From Prevotellaceae bacterium (GTDB lineage Bacteria; Bacteroidota; Bacteroidia; Bacteroidales; UBA932): 10,024 bases of DNA. Made by a program: the position numbers and the translations under genes. Below, piece after piece: positions 1 through 8,617 of the stretch (the stretch's first letter is position 1; each line of letters starts with the position of its first letter). The stretch spans positions 1 to 10,024 of the forward strand of contig JAITKY010000197.1 of NCBI GenBank assembly GCA_031278135.1. The letters are read 5' to 3'. The notes beneath the pieces were generated by a model. It searched no databases. It was not told where the DNA came from and worked only from the letters and a program-made list of their open reading frames with translations.

Positions 1-176
<176 letters not shown>

Positions 177-221
177 ATCTATACAATTTATTCTTCGAAA
201 ATCATTATTGATTTCACGGCG

Positions 222-250
222 CAAATGTAGTAAAAAACTTTTTAATCAAA
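222..250 (-). promoter_or_regulatory. Probable Bacteroidetes promoter for the left-edge gene
   Basis: On the minus strand, TTTG (250-247), 17 bases, then TACATTTG (229-222). This matches the Bacteroidetes sigma-ABfr consensus TTTG / TAnnTTTG. Transcription would start near 215 and run leftwards, leaving a leader of about 40 bases before ATG 176. The spacing is at the short end of the usual range. Confidence 0.55.
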
Positions 251-295
251 TAAATATTTTTTATTATTGCAACCTATAGTTTGTTTATCAAATAT

Positions 296-329
296 TTAGT
301 GGTTAGTGGTTAGTGTCTGTCCGGACACT
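296..329. repeat. TTAGTGG tandem repeat beside a TGTCCGGACA palindrome
   Basis: TTAGTGG occurs at 296-302 and 303-309, with a third incomplete copy from 310. It runs directly into a perfect 10-base palindrome, TGTCCGGACA (318-327). The same bases can also form a hairpin with stem AGTGTC (312-317) and GACACT (324-329). No T-run follows, so it is not a terminator. It could be a protein-binding site or a relic of a repeat. Confidence 0.5.
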
Positions 330-367
330 GTTATATCAACTGAAAATTGTAGTAACGCAAATTTAAT

Positions 368-413
368 CAGAATTAACATGATTGTACAGAATTAAGATAA
401 TTCTATAATTCTG
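368..413. repeat. CAGAATTA direct and inverted repeats
   Basis: CAGAATTAA occurs at 368-376 and again at 387-395, with starts 19 bases apart. The reverse complement TAATTCTG follows at 406-413, making an 8-base inverted repeat with the second copy. The even spacing, about two helical turns, would suit a DNA-binding regulator between the divergent promoters. In AT-rich DNA such matches can arise by chance. Confidence 0.3.
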
Positions 414-493
414 CCAATTCAGATCAAAATTGCCGACATATTCATCGAAAATAGAATTATAACTCACTAAAAACAAAGTGTTTTCATTTTTTA

Positions 494-525
494 TTTTCCG
501 ATGTAAACTCAATATTGTACTTTTG
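494..525 (+). promoter_or_regulatory. Probable leuS promoter
   Basis: TACTTTTG at 518-525 is a full match to the Bacteroidetes -7 box TAnnTTTG. The best -33 candidate is TTTT at 494-497, 20 bases upstream, one mismatch from TTTG. Transcription would begin near 530, leaving a leader of roughly 25-30 AT-rich bases before the leuS ATG, with no Shine-Dalgarno match, as is usual in this phylum. Confidence 0.5.
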
Positions 526-558
526 CGACTAATTTAATTTTTTTATGATTGTCGAATT

Positions 559-3351
559 ATGGAATATAATTTTTTGAGAATAGAAGAAAAATGGCAAAAA
601 TACTGGAATCAGAACAATATCTACAAGACTGATATTGACAAGTCTAAACCGAAATATTACGTTCTGGACATGTTTCCCTATCCTTCCGGCGCCGGGTTGC
701 ATGTGGGGCATCCGTTGGGATATATTGCGTCTGATATTTACAGCCGTTACAAGACCTTGAAGGGTTTTAATGTGTTGCATCCCATGGGCTTCGATGCTTT
801 TGGATTGCCGGCAGAACAGTATGCTGTCGAAACAGGACAACATCCGGAAATAACAACAGAAAAAAATATCGAACGATACCGTGAACAGTTGGACAAACTT
901 GGATTTTGCTACGACTGGGATAGAGAGGTAAAAACCTGTTCGCCCGAATATTACAAATGGACTCAATGGGCTTTTATCAGGATGTTCAACTCGTACTATT
1001 GTAATGATGCGCAACAGGCACGACCAATATCAGAACTGATTGAAGCATTTGAAACAGAAGGTAGTGGATGTATCAACGCCGCATGTAACGAACAACACAT
1101 TTTTATGGCAGAAGAATGGAAAGCAAAAAGTAAAAAAGAACAGCAGGAAATACTGATGAACTATCGTATTGCATATCTTGCCGATACGATGGTTAACTGG
1201 TGCGCCTATCTCGGCACAGTACTTGCTAACGATGAGGTTGTCAATGGATTGTCGGTGCGCGGAGGTTTTCCGGTAGAACAACGAAAAATGCGGCAATGGA
1301 GCTTACGAGTATCCGCTTATGCTCAACGACTTTTAGATGGACTTGAGACTATCGAATGGACAGAATCGCTTAAAGAAACTCAAAAAAACTGGATTGGACG
1401 GTCGGAAGGAGTAGAAATACGATTTGACCTATCCCCACAGGGAACGACTTCTTCGACGCCTTCCATCCTCCCTTGTGGGGAGAGGTCAATCATCGTTTTC
1501 ACCACCCGTGCCGACACAATCTTTGGTGTGACATTCATGGTTCTTGCTCCTGAAAGCGAATATGTTGCGCAGATTGTTACACCGGAACAGAAAGCCGAAG
1601 TCAAAACATACATCGCCTCAACCAAGCGACGAACCGAGCGTGAACGTATTGCCGACCGTAAAATAACCGGCGTCTTTTCAGGAGGATACGCAATAAATCC
1701 GTTTTCCGGCGAAAAAGTTCCCATCTGGATATCTGATTATGTATTAGCAGGATATGGAACAGGCGCGATCATGGCTGTTCCTGCTCACGACAGCAGAGAT
1801 TACGCTTTTGCAAAACATTTTGGACTGCCAATCATCCCGTTGATAGATGGTTGCGACGTCAGCGAAGAAAGTTTTGATGCAAAAGAAGGCGTTATGGTCA
1901 ATTCCGGATTCCTTAACGGATTGACCGTTCCCGAAGCAATCAGGAAAGCAAAAGAATATATCAGCGATAACAATCTGGGAACCATCAAAGTAAACTATCG
2001 TCTGCGTGATGCCATATTCAGCCGTCAAAGATATTGGGGCGAGCCGTTTCCTGTTTATTATCAGGATGGTATGCCGTATAATATTCCCGAAGAACAATTG
2101 CCACTCGTACTTCCCGAAGTCGATAAATTTTTGCCAACAGAAACAGGCGAACCTCCTTTGGGTAGAGCAAAAAATTGGACATACAAAGGTTATCCTCTCG
2201 AACTCAGCACAATGCCTGGTTTTGCAGGGTCGTCGGCTTATTATTTAAGGTATATGGATCCTCACAATACAGAGGCTTTAGTATCGAAAGAAGCCGACGA
2301 ATATTGGAGAAACGTCGATTTGTATATCGGTGGAACAGAGCATGCTACCGGTCATTTGATATATTCGCGTTTCTGGAACAAATTCCTCTACGATATAGGC
2401 GTAGTGGTTGAACAGGAGCCGTTTAAGAAACTGATAAATCAGGGAATGATTCAGGGCTGTTCGAATTTTGTTTACCGGATAAAAGGTACAAATACTTTCG
2501 TATCATACGGATTAAAAGATAATTACGACACAAGCGAATTACACGTCGATGTTAATATTGTCAATAATAATATCCTGGACACAAAACGATTCAAACTCTG
2601 GCGACCGGAGTACGAAACCGCTGAATTTGTTTTCGAAGATGGCGAATATTATTGCGGTTCGGCTGTGGAGAAAATGTCGAAATCGCTGTATAACGTTGTT
2701 AATCCGGACGATATTGTCGTTACTTATGGAGCCGACACGCTTCGTTTATACGAAATGTTTCTTGGTCCGTTGGAACAGTCAAAACCCTGGGACACAAAAG
2801 GTATCGACGGAGTACACCGGTTTTTGCGTAAATTCTGGCGACTGTTTCATCACAGCAACGATTTTTTTGTGTCCGAAGACGCCGCCACAAAAGACGAATT
2901 GAAAGTTTTGCACAAGACAATCAAGAAAGTACAGTCCGATATCGAATCGTTTTCGTTCAACACCGCTGTCAGCGCTTTTATGATTTGTGTAAACGAACTT
3001 GTTGATTTGAAATGCAATAAAAAAGAAATTCTCGAACCGCTGACGATAATTTTGTCGCCGTTTGCGCCTCATATTGCAGAAGAACTCTGGCATTTGCTTG
3101 GCAACACCGCAAGCGTGGTTACAGCCTCATTTCCCGAATATGACGAAAGTTTTCTTATCGAAAATTCCTTCAAATATCCAATATCGTTCAATGGCAAAAC
3201 TCGTTTCAAAATGGAATTGCCCTTAGATGACGATATTGAACAGTTGAAGAAAACGGTTTTGGCAAGTCCTCAAACTCAAAAGTTTATCGACGGTAAAGAG
3301 CCGAAAAAAGTAATTGTTGTGAAAGGTAAAATTGTAAATATTGTAATTTAG
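559..3351 (+). CDS. leuS: Leucine--tRNA ligase
   Basis: Cytoplasmic class I synthetase that charges tRNA-Leu with leucine using ATP and removes mischarged amino acids in an inserted editing (CP1) domain. The 930-residue protein begins [16 protein letters not shown], a standard LeuS start. The Rossmann fold carries HVGH (48-51, the HIGH motif) and KMSKS (705-709). The editing domain has the threonine-rich TTRADT (315-320; T320 aligns with E. coli T252) and VPAHDSRD (407-414; D414 aligns with E. coli D345). The tRNA-binding C-terminal half is complete and ends KIVNIVI. Sequence is Bacteroidales-like throughout. The oddity is 22 codons at 1424-1489 that form a palindrome and appear inserted in a loop just before the editing site. 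All catalytic motifs are intact, so the enzyme is probably functional. It is first in a likely operon. Confidence 0.97.
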   Translation: MEYNFLRIEEKWQKYWNQNNIYKTDIDKSKPKYYVLDMFPYPSGAGLHVGHPLGYIASDIYSRYKTLKGFNVLHPMGFDAFGLPAEQYAVETGQHPEITTEKNIERYREQLDKLGFCYDWDREVKTCSPEYYKWTQWAFIRMFNSYYCNDAQQARPISELIEAFETEGSGCINAACNEQHIFMAEEWKAKSKKEQQEILMNYRIAYLADTMVNWCAYLGTVLANDEVVNGLSVRGGFPVEQRKMRQWSLRVSAYAQRLLDGLETIEWTESLKETQKNWIGRSEGVEIRFDLSPQGTTSSTPSILPCGERSIIVFTTRADTIFGVTFMVLAPESEYVAQIVTPEQKAEVKTYIASTKRRTERERIADRKITGVFSGGYAINPFSGEKVPIWISDYVLAGYGTGAIMAVPAHDSRDYAFAKHFGLPIIPLIDGCDVSEESFDAKEGVMVNSGFLNGLTVPEAIRKAKEYISDNNLGTIKVNYRLRDAIFSRQRYWGEPFPVYYQDGMPYNIPEEQLPLVLPEVDKFLPTETGEPPLGRAKNWTYKGYPLELSTMPGFAGSSAYYLRYMDPHNTEALVSKEADEYWRNVDLYIGGTEHATGHLIYSRFWNKFLYDIGVVVEQEPFKKLINQGMIQGCSNFVYRIKGTNTFVSYGLKDNYDTSELHVDVNIVNNNILDTKRFKLWRPEYETAEFVFEDGEYYCGSAVEKMSKSLYNVVNPDDIVVTYGADTLRLYEMFLGPLEQSKPWDTKGIDGVHRFLRKFWRLFHHSNDFFVSEDAATKDELKVLHKTIKKVQSDIESFSFNTAVSAFMICVNELVDLKCNKKEILEPLTIILSPFAPHIAEELWHLLGNTASVVTASFPEYDESFLIENSFKYPISFNGKTRFKMELPLDDDIEQLKKTVLASPQTQKFIDGKEPKKVIVVKGKIVNIVI
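1424..1489. repeat. In-frame palindromic insertion element within leuS
   Basis: The arms are 1424-1443 and 1469-1489. They pair over about 19 positions, with one mismatch (A1431/G1482) and one bulged T near 1473, around a 25-base loop. The outer ends are TTGACCT and AGGTCAA. The element is 66 bases, a multiple of three. In leuS it reads DLSPQG (290-295), about ten residues, then PCGERS (305-310). On the opposite strand it reads DLSPQG, about nine residues, then PCGDRS. LeuS relatives as I remember them have only a short linker between the GRSEG segment and FTTRADT. This resembles the in-gene palindromic elements known from Rickettsia and Wolbachia, but I cannot show a second copy here. Confidence 0.7.
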
Positions 3352-3393
3352 ATAACAAGCAGCATGTTTTATTTGTTTGTATCCGAAAGTATT

Positions 3394-4983
3394 ATGCGTA
3401 TAAAACAACACATATTCATTGCTTTGGGCATGTTTCTGGCGACATGTTTAAATGGACAGGAACTCACGACGCCCGATTTCACTTCGTTGAGTGTTGACCC
3501 GTCGACAAGTAAAATCGTGCTGAAATGGAGAACTCCCGACGCATCGGAAAATGTTATGTCTTACGAAATTTCACGTAAACCATACACTTCCGGAAATTAT
3601 TTTTTCAACAATCCTGCCGACGCTACCGTTCTCATGCCCGACACAACTTACTCTGAAACGGTTCCAGACGTGAACACGCAACAGCAGGGATACCGGATTC
3701 GCAGTAGAAACAACGAAAATACTTCCCCAATATCGGATATGCACATAACGATGCGGTTTTCAGGCGAATACTCCGAATGTACAAATACAATAAGCCTCAG
3801 ATGGACGGCATACCAAAGGCTCGCAATCAACGTGAACGACGGTAAAATTGACCCTCAAAACCAGCAGGCAACAACATTCAACAACGCAATAGAATACGAG
3901 GTTTGGGGACATCACGGGGACAGTTTCGATATGTCTGCGGCTGAAAAACTTTCAGACAGAAGCAAGCAAACAATCGATGTCTCAATCGAAAATCTGACAG
4001 TGAATACAACTTATTTTCTGTACGTTAAAGCGCTTTTGCCAAACGGAGACACTGCCACATCACACAGAATCGACTTGCTCACAAACGGTAAACGTTTTCC
4101 GACTGTAATGAATATTGATACTGTAACAAGCGAAATGGGAATGATAAATCTGCATATCAATCTGGACAAAACAACTGATATTGATACTTTTGCAATCTAT
4201 CGCGCCGATAACCGGATACCTTTGGAATGGTTCTATTCGGCAGCTGATGTACCCACAAAATTCGTTGACAGAACAGCGTCGATAGGTCAGGTTTACCATT
4301 ATAATCTTGTCGGTTTTGTTTGCGGTCAACGGATGTTGAGAAGCGATACGGTGAGTAATATCTTGCTGTATGCCACACCGTTGAATCTGAATACGGAAAT
4401 ACGGTGGACAGAGTTTTTCAACCAGTCAAGTCCAGTTTCTTACACTCTTCACAGAACGTCGCCATCGGAACTGTCTTTTAATCCGGGAAATTCCCTTTAT
4501 TTTTTAGACGAATCGACATACGAATACGTCTGTCTTGGTCCGAAAAAATTCTGTTACGTGATGACCGCTCAAACCGAAAAATCGTATGCACGGTCGGAAG
4601 AATCCTGCGCATCGCTCAACTCGATGATAATCATGCCCGAAGCGATAGATCCAACATCGGAGATCTCCATCCCGAAAAACTGTAAATGTCATACGGCAGA
4701 CTGCGTAAACTACCGCCGTCTGTTTGGTCCCGTAATGGATTTAGACGATGTGGCTTATAAATTCGAAATGGAAATTTTCGACAAATCGGGAATACGCCTG
4801 TTTTCGTCGAAAAAAGATTTCAATATCCCATTGCAGAAAGAATATTATTATTGGGACGGCAAATACAAGGGCAAGTACGTAAAACCCGGAGTGTATGTCT
4901 ATTATGCCAAAGTAGAATTTTTAGAAGGCTCTCCCGTCACAATGCGTGGAAGTGTAATTGTAGTAATGCAAAATTTAAATTAA
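3394..4983 (+). CDS. Secreted Fn3-like protein with type-B-like C-terminal domain
   Basis: A 529-residue exported protein of unknown specific function. I chose ATG 3394 because it puts a signal peptide at the N-terminus: a basic MRIKQH start, a hydrophobic core, and likely cleavage after LNG (about residue 21). LATC within it is a weak lipobox, so a lipoprotein is less likely. Next come three or four beta-sandwich repeats of fibronectin type III style (about 25-120, 128-232, 236-326, 330-412), with patterns such as IVLKWRTP, YEISRK and ISLRWTAY. The last 110 residues resemble the gliding-motility or type IX type B sorting domain: FGPV (444-447), a YKFEMEIFDKSG strand, YYWDGKYKGKYVKPGVYVYY (485-504). 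The usual PNAFTPNGDG start is replaced by MPEAIDPTSE and a cysteine cluster, CKC-x4-C (430, 432, 437). It is probably co-transcribed with leuS, 42 bases upstream, and coaD, 8 bases downstream. Confidence 0.75.
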   Translation: MRIKQHIFIALGMFLATCLNGQELTTPDFTSLSVDPSTSKIVLKWRTPDASENVMSYEISRKPYTSGNYFFNNPADATVLMPDTTYSETVPDVNTQQQGYRIRSRNNENTSPISDMHITMRFSGEYSECTNTISLRWTAYQRLAINVNDGKIDPQNQQATTFNNAIEYEVWGHHGDSFDMSAAEKLSDRSKQTIDVSIENLTVNTTYFLYVKALLPNGDTATSHRIDLLTNGKRFPTVMNIDTVTSEMGMINLHINLDKTTDIDTFAIYRADNRIPLEWFYSAADVPTKFVDRTASIGQVYHYNLVGFVCGQRMLRSDTVSNILLYATPLNLNTEIRWTEFFNQSSPVSYTLHRTSPSELSFNPGNSLYFLDESTYEYVCLGPKKFCYVMTAQTEKSYARSEESCASLNSMIIMPEAIDPTSEISIPKNCKCHTADCVNYRRLFGPVMDLDDVAYKFEMEIFDKSGIRLFSSKKDFNIPLQKEYYYWDGKYKGKYVKPGVYVYYAKVEFLEGSPVTMRGSVIVVMQNLN

Positions 4984-4991
4984 TATCAGAG

Positions 4992-5459
4992 ATGAAAGCT
5001 ATTTTTCCAGGGTCGTTCGACCCGTTCACCGTAGGACATGAAGCCTTAGTGCAACGTTCACTGAAATTGTTCGACGAAATCACTGTGGCTGTAGGACATA
5101 ACAGCGAAAAAAGGTATATGTTCGACATCGACACAAGAACCGAATTAATCAAATCGGTATTCAAAGACAATCCTCAAGTAAAAGTCTTCCCATATTCCGG
5201 CTTGACAATAGACTTATGCCGGTCGCTGGATACGTATTTCCTGATTAGAGGACTGCGAACATCTGCCGACTTCGAGTTCGAACGAGCTATAGGGCAAATT
5301 AATAAACAGTTAGAGCCGAAAATAGAAACGATATTCATGCTTGTCGCTCCCGAACATTCAGCTGTCAGTTCGTCAATTGTCAGGGATATTCTAGTAAACA
5401 ACGGGGACGCATCGTTGTTCCTGCCCGAAAATATCAAAGAATTAAAAAGTAAAAATTAA
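4992..5459 (+). CDS. coaD: Pantetheine-phosphate adenylyltransferase (PPAT)
   Basis: Cytoplasmic enzyme of coenzyme A synthesis: it joins 4'-phosphopantetheine to AMP from ATP, giving dephospho-CoA and pyrophosphate. The 155-residue protein has the full-length nucleotidyltransferase fold. It starts MKAIFPGSFDPFTVGH, with the TxGH nucleotide-binding motif at 13-16. It also has the substrate-binding lysine of EKRYMF (K40), IRGLR (85-89), and SSSIVRD (126-132) near the end. The frame is open upstream into the previous gene, but ATG 4992 gives the normal family start 8 bases after that gene's stop. It is the last gene of the likely three-gene transcript and is followed at once by a terminator-like hairpin. 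Confidence 0.96.
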   Translation: MKAIFPGSFDPFTVGHEALVQRSLKLFDEITVAVGHNSEKRYMFDIDTRTELIKSVFKDNPQVKVFPYSGLTIDLCRSLDTYFLIRGLRTSADFEFERAIGQINKQLEPKIETIFMLVAPEHSAVSSSIVRDILVNNGDASLFLPENIKELKSKN

Positions 5460-5466
5460 AAGTTTA

Positions 5467-5497
5467 TGGAATCTCGACTTCGTATTCCAGCATTTTT
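5467..5497. terminator. Probable bidirectional terminator between convergent genes
   Basis: TGGAAT (5467-5472) pairs with ATTCCA (5484-5489); inside, CG (5475-5476) can pair with CG (5481-5482) around ACTT. On the plus strand GCATTTTTCAATTTT follows, suiting termination after coaD. On the minus strand a T-rich run (ATAAACTTTTAATTTTTAC) follows, suiting termination after the RND gene. Only 37 bases separate the two stop codons, so a shared terminator is expected. The stem is short and not GC-rich. Confidence 0.5.
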
Positions 5498-8400
5498 CAA
5501 TTTTCGATTTTCCTATGCGTTCTTATTTTTTCTAATATATTATACACACATGGAATAACGATGAGGCTCATTAGCGTAGAAGTAATCAGTCCACCGACGA
5601 CTGCGATAGCCATTGGCGAGCGTAACGAGCCGCCTTCTCCGACATCGAGTGTCAGCGGGAGCAGGGCGAGAATCGTTGTCAGCGTAGTCATCAGGATTGG
5701 GCGAATACGTTGTTGACCTGCTTGCACGATAGCGTCGATAAGTTCCAGTCCCGAGGATTTCAACTGATTAATACGGTCAACCAGGATGATAGAGTTGTTC
5801 ACGGCTATACCCACCAGCATCACTATTCCGATGATACCCATGATATTGATAGTCGTTCCCGTGACGAAAAACAGCAACACTGCGCCGACAACAGCCAACG
5901 GTATTGTCAATAAGATAGTGAACGGATGCAGCAGCGATTCGAACTGCGAAGCCAACACCATGTAAACGAGTACGATCGACAGAATCATTGCAAACATCAG
6001 GCTGTTCATTGATTCCTGACGTTTTTCTTCTTCGCCGGCGACAGTTATGGTGTAATTGAGTGGCAATTCGATGTTTGCCAGAGCGAGACGTACATCTTGA
6101 GCGACTTTGTCGAGCGACCTGTTCGAATCGATGTTTGCCATTACTTTACTTATCCTGTTTTGGTTGCGACGGAAAATTTCTTTTGGAGCCTGTGTTTGTT
6201 CGACAGTTGCGATTTCCTGCAAACGATATTCCTGTTCGCCGTTTTTGACAATCAGCGAGCCTAATGCGCTGACTGATATGTCGGGCGTTTTGATAATAAT
6301 ACTTCGCATTTCGCCCCGGTATTCCATTTGACCAGCGTCGCGTCCGCTGAGTTGCTGTTTCAACTGCTCGATGACGGTAGCGACGCTGATATTGTTGATA
6401 CCGGCGACAGTACGGTCAACGGAGACTGTGATTTCCGGAGCGCCGTCTTCGATAGAAGAGACGATGTTGTAAAGATCGTTAATGCCGTACATCCGGTTTT
6501 TGACCTCTTCGGTGATAGCTGTGATTTCGGGGAGTTCTTCGCCTTTGATTTCGACGACTACAGGAGCCGTTTCGTTACCCCAGATTGCGCTCAGCGAGTT
6601 CTCTTCCTGTTGAACAGACAACTCCGGACCATCGGGATTTTGCGCTGTCTCAATCAGTTTGGTGATAACCGTTTCGGGCGACAGGTGGCAGGCGGGCGAC
6701 AGGATGACCTTCATCATAGCCGTATTTTCGCCCTCGAAAACAGCATTTTGCCGACCGCTGCCTTCGCCGATATGGCTGTAAACAGTGATTGCCGAATCGC
6801 CTGTGATTCCGTAGAGCAGGTTTTCGAGATTTGTCACAGCGGCGCTTGTACGTTCGAGGCGTGTAGCCTCCGGCATTCGGACTGTGATAGTAAACGCTTT
6901 GCTTTCAGCACGGGGCATAAATTCTGTGCCGATATACGGAACCAGCAGGGCAGAGCCGGCAAGCAGCACGACGGCAATTGCAACCACAAGCCAGCTACGC
7001 CGTACAAGTTTAGTCAATAGACGGCTATACCAGTTCATTCTAATGGATTTAACTGCCTTAAACTCGCTTTTCCCCGATATTCGGCGATACATCATCGGGA
7101 TGACCAGCACGGCAACAAACAGCGACGACAAAAGCGAAAATGTCACCGTCCACGCCTGGTCTTTAAACAGTTCGCCCGATGCGCCATGCAGGTAAACGAT
7201 GGGTAGAAACACAACGATAGTGGTTAATGTCGAAGCAGTTATTGCTCCCGACACCTCCGACGTCCCTGTGATGATAGCCTCTTTCAATCCCACGCCTTTT
7301 TCCTGATTGCGGAATATACTTTCGATGACCACAATAGCATTATCAATCAACATTCCGGCTCCGAGCGCCAGTCCGCCCAGAGTCATGATATTTAGTGTCA
7401 ATCCGTTAAAAAACATCAGATTGAATGTCGCCACAATCGACACAGGTATGGCGAGGCTCACAATCAGCGTCGTACCTATCCTGCGGAGAAAAACGAAAAG
7501 AACAAACACTGCAAGAATAATACCGATCAGAGCGCTTTGTTTCACCTCGTCGATAGCCGTTTTGATGAACGTTCCCTGATTGGTGATTATGTGGAAATTA
7601 TATCCGGGCAATGCCTGCTCGATAGCGACGAGTTGTCGACTCACATTTTCTACCACGCTGACAGTGTTGAAACGCATTTCCTTATAAATCGACAAACCAA
7701 TGCTTCGTTCGCCATTGATGCGTACAATATTTTTAGGACGGTCGTTTTCGAACTTGACGGATGCAATTTCTTTCAATAGCAGCGGCGCTTTGTCGGTATT
7801 GGTTGCAGCGTTGGTGTTTCCTTCCTGAGCAACAACGGGTTTATATCCTACAATCAAGTTTTCGAAGTCTTTTTCGGAAACAAACATTGTTGAACTTTTC
7901 ACTAAATACTGTAATCCGAGTTCGCTGACGCGTCCTCCCGAAATGCTTTGATTGTTTGATTCTATACGATTTGCGATATCTTCGATTCTCAGTTTGAACG
8001 CATCAAGCCGGTACGGGTCGGTTTCGATAATCAACCTGACTTCTTCTTCGCCCGACAGTTCGACTTCGGCAACGCCTTCGAGACGAACAAGTTCGTTACG
8101 GATATAATTTTCGGCAACTCTTCGCAATTCCGCCATGTCGGTGATGTTGTTGTGCGACATCCCGACCAGCACGACCGGCGCCATATTAGGATCGTGTTGG
8201 GTGATTTTCAGTTCGGTGACAGCGGGATTTTGCGCTATCGGGGCAACGGCTTTTTGGAGATCGAGGAAAGCCTCGTCCATATTTTTCGACCATGTATATT
8301 CGACCGTGATGCGCGCCGAACCGGATTTCACTACGGACGATACCTGTGTTACATCATTTTGACGGATTACTGTCGATTCCATACTTCTCACAAACTGTTT

Positions 8401-8583
8401 TTCGATTTCTTCGGGAGGACGTTCGCCGACCTTAATTTCGATGAAGAGCCGCGGACTGTTCAAATCAGGCAACAAATCCACACTCAATCTGTCGTAAGAT
8501 ATTTTCCCAAGTAGCAGAACCGCCAACACTATCATACTGATGGTTACGGGATTGTTTATAGCAAATTTCACAATATTTCTCAT
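5497..8583 (-). CDS. RND efflux pump, inner-membrane permease (AcrB/SwrC-like)
   Basis: Proton-driven inner-membrane transporter that would expel drugs, detergents or other amphiphiles through a tripartite complex. At 1028 residues it has the usual RND length and plan: TM1 (about 8-28), a large periplasmic loop (30-347), TM2-6 (350-502), TM7 (530-550), a second periplasmic loop (551-860) and TM8-12 (863-1018). TM4 has GMLIDNAIVV, with D414 as proton-relay acid and Asn where AcrB has its second Asp. TM10 has GIAVNNSIILVD, with Asn where AcrB has the key Lys. Both changes are common in the broader SwrC-like branch, so substrate cannot be assigned. ATG 8583 gives MRNIVKFAINNPVT, the family's usual start; a TTG two codons upstream is less likely. 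It follows its fusion partner by 34 bases and lacks a nearby outer-membrane factor. Confidence 0.93.
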   Translation of the reverse strand: MRNIVKFAINNPVTISMIVLAVLLLGKISYDRLSVDLLPDLNSPRLFIEIKVGERPPEEIEKQFVRSMESTVIRQNDVTQVSSVVKSGSARITVEYTWSKNMDEAFLDLQKAVAPIAQNPAVTELKITQHDPNMAPVVLVGMSHNNITDMAELRRVAENYIRNELVRLEGVAEVELSGEEEVRLIIETDPYRLDAFKLRIEDIANRIESNNQSISGGRVSELGLQYLVKSSTMFVSEKDFENLIVGYKPVVAQEGNTNAATNTDKAPLLLKEIASVKFENDRPKNIVRINGERSIGLSIYKEMRFNTVSVVENVSRQLVAIEQALPGYNFHIITNQGTFIKTAIDEVKQSALIGIILAVFVLFVFLRRIGTTLIVSLAIPVSIVATFNLMFFNGLTLNIMTLGGLALGAGMLIDNAIVVIESIFRNQEKGVGLKEAIITGTSEVSGAITASTLTTIVVFLPIVYLHGASGELFKDQAWTVTFSLLSSLFVAVLVIPMMYRRISGKSEFKAVKSIRMNWYSRLLTKLVRRSWLVVAIAVVLLAGSALLVPYIGTEFMPRAESKAFTITVRMPEATRLERTSAAVTNLENLLYGITGDSAITVYSHIGEGSGRQNAVFEGENTAMMKVILSPACHLSPETVITKLIETAQNPDGPELSVQQEENSLSAIWGNETAPVVVEIKGEELPEITAITEEVKNRMYGINDLYNIVSSIEDGAPEITVSVDRTVAGINNISVATVIEQLKQQLSGRDAGQMEYRGEMRSIIIKTPDISVSALGSLIVKNGEQEYRLQEIATVEQTQAPKEIFRRNQNRISKVMANIDSNRSLDKVAQDVRLALANIELPLNYTITVAGEEEKRQESMNSLMFAMILSIVLVYMVLASQFESLLHPFTILLTIPLAVVGAVLLFFVTGTTINIMGIIGIVMLVGIAVNNSIILVDRINQLKSSGLELIDAIVQAGQQRIRPILMTTLTTILALLPLTLDVGEGGSLRSPMAIAVVGGLITSTLMSLIVIPCVYNILEKIRTHRKIEN

Positions 8584-8617
8584 ACGCAAAATAATTTAAC
8601 AACGAAGGTGTGTATCG

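Larger units (their letters stand above)
177..558. other. Divergent intergenic region upstream of leuS
   Basis: About 380 AT-rich bases between the left-edge minus-strand frame and leuS. They hold a minus-strand promoter match (222-250), a TTAGTGG tandem repeat (296-316), a short palindrome (312-329), a cluster of CAGAATTA-type repeats (368-413) and a probable leuS promoter (494-525). I see no convincing gene, tRNA or riboswitch. The reading frame antisense to the start of leuS has no independent support. Confidence 0.6.

Noticed and set aside
529..1014. A 161-codon minus-strand frame overlapping the start of leuS
   Set aside because: It is antisense to the highly conserved LeuS N-terminus and covers the leuS start and promoter edge; no independent support.
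3364..3393. An earlier in-frame ATG for the Fn3-like protein
   Set aside because: It would place ten extra residues before a clear basic-hydrophobic signal peptide; ATG 3394 gives the normal layout.
4697..4722. An imperfect hairpin (CAGAC...GTCTG) within the Fn3-like gene
   Set aside because: It has only eight pairs with a mismatch, in coding sequence, and lacks the features of an inserted element.
4851..4991. An upstream extension of coaD
   Set aside because: The added residues overlap the previous gene in another frame and precede the standard family start MKAIFPGSFDP.
6328..7020. A 230-codon plus-strand open frame inside the RND pump gene
   Set aside because: It lies wholly antisense to a well-supported pump gene, is Asp/Phe-rich as expected from reversed pump codons, and has no promoter or recognisable domain.
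8584..8589. A TTG start two codons upstream for the pump
   Set aside because: ATG 8583 gives the usual MRNIVKFAINNP start of the family.
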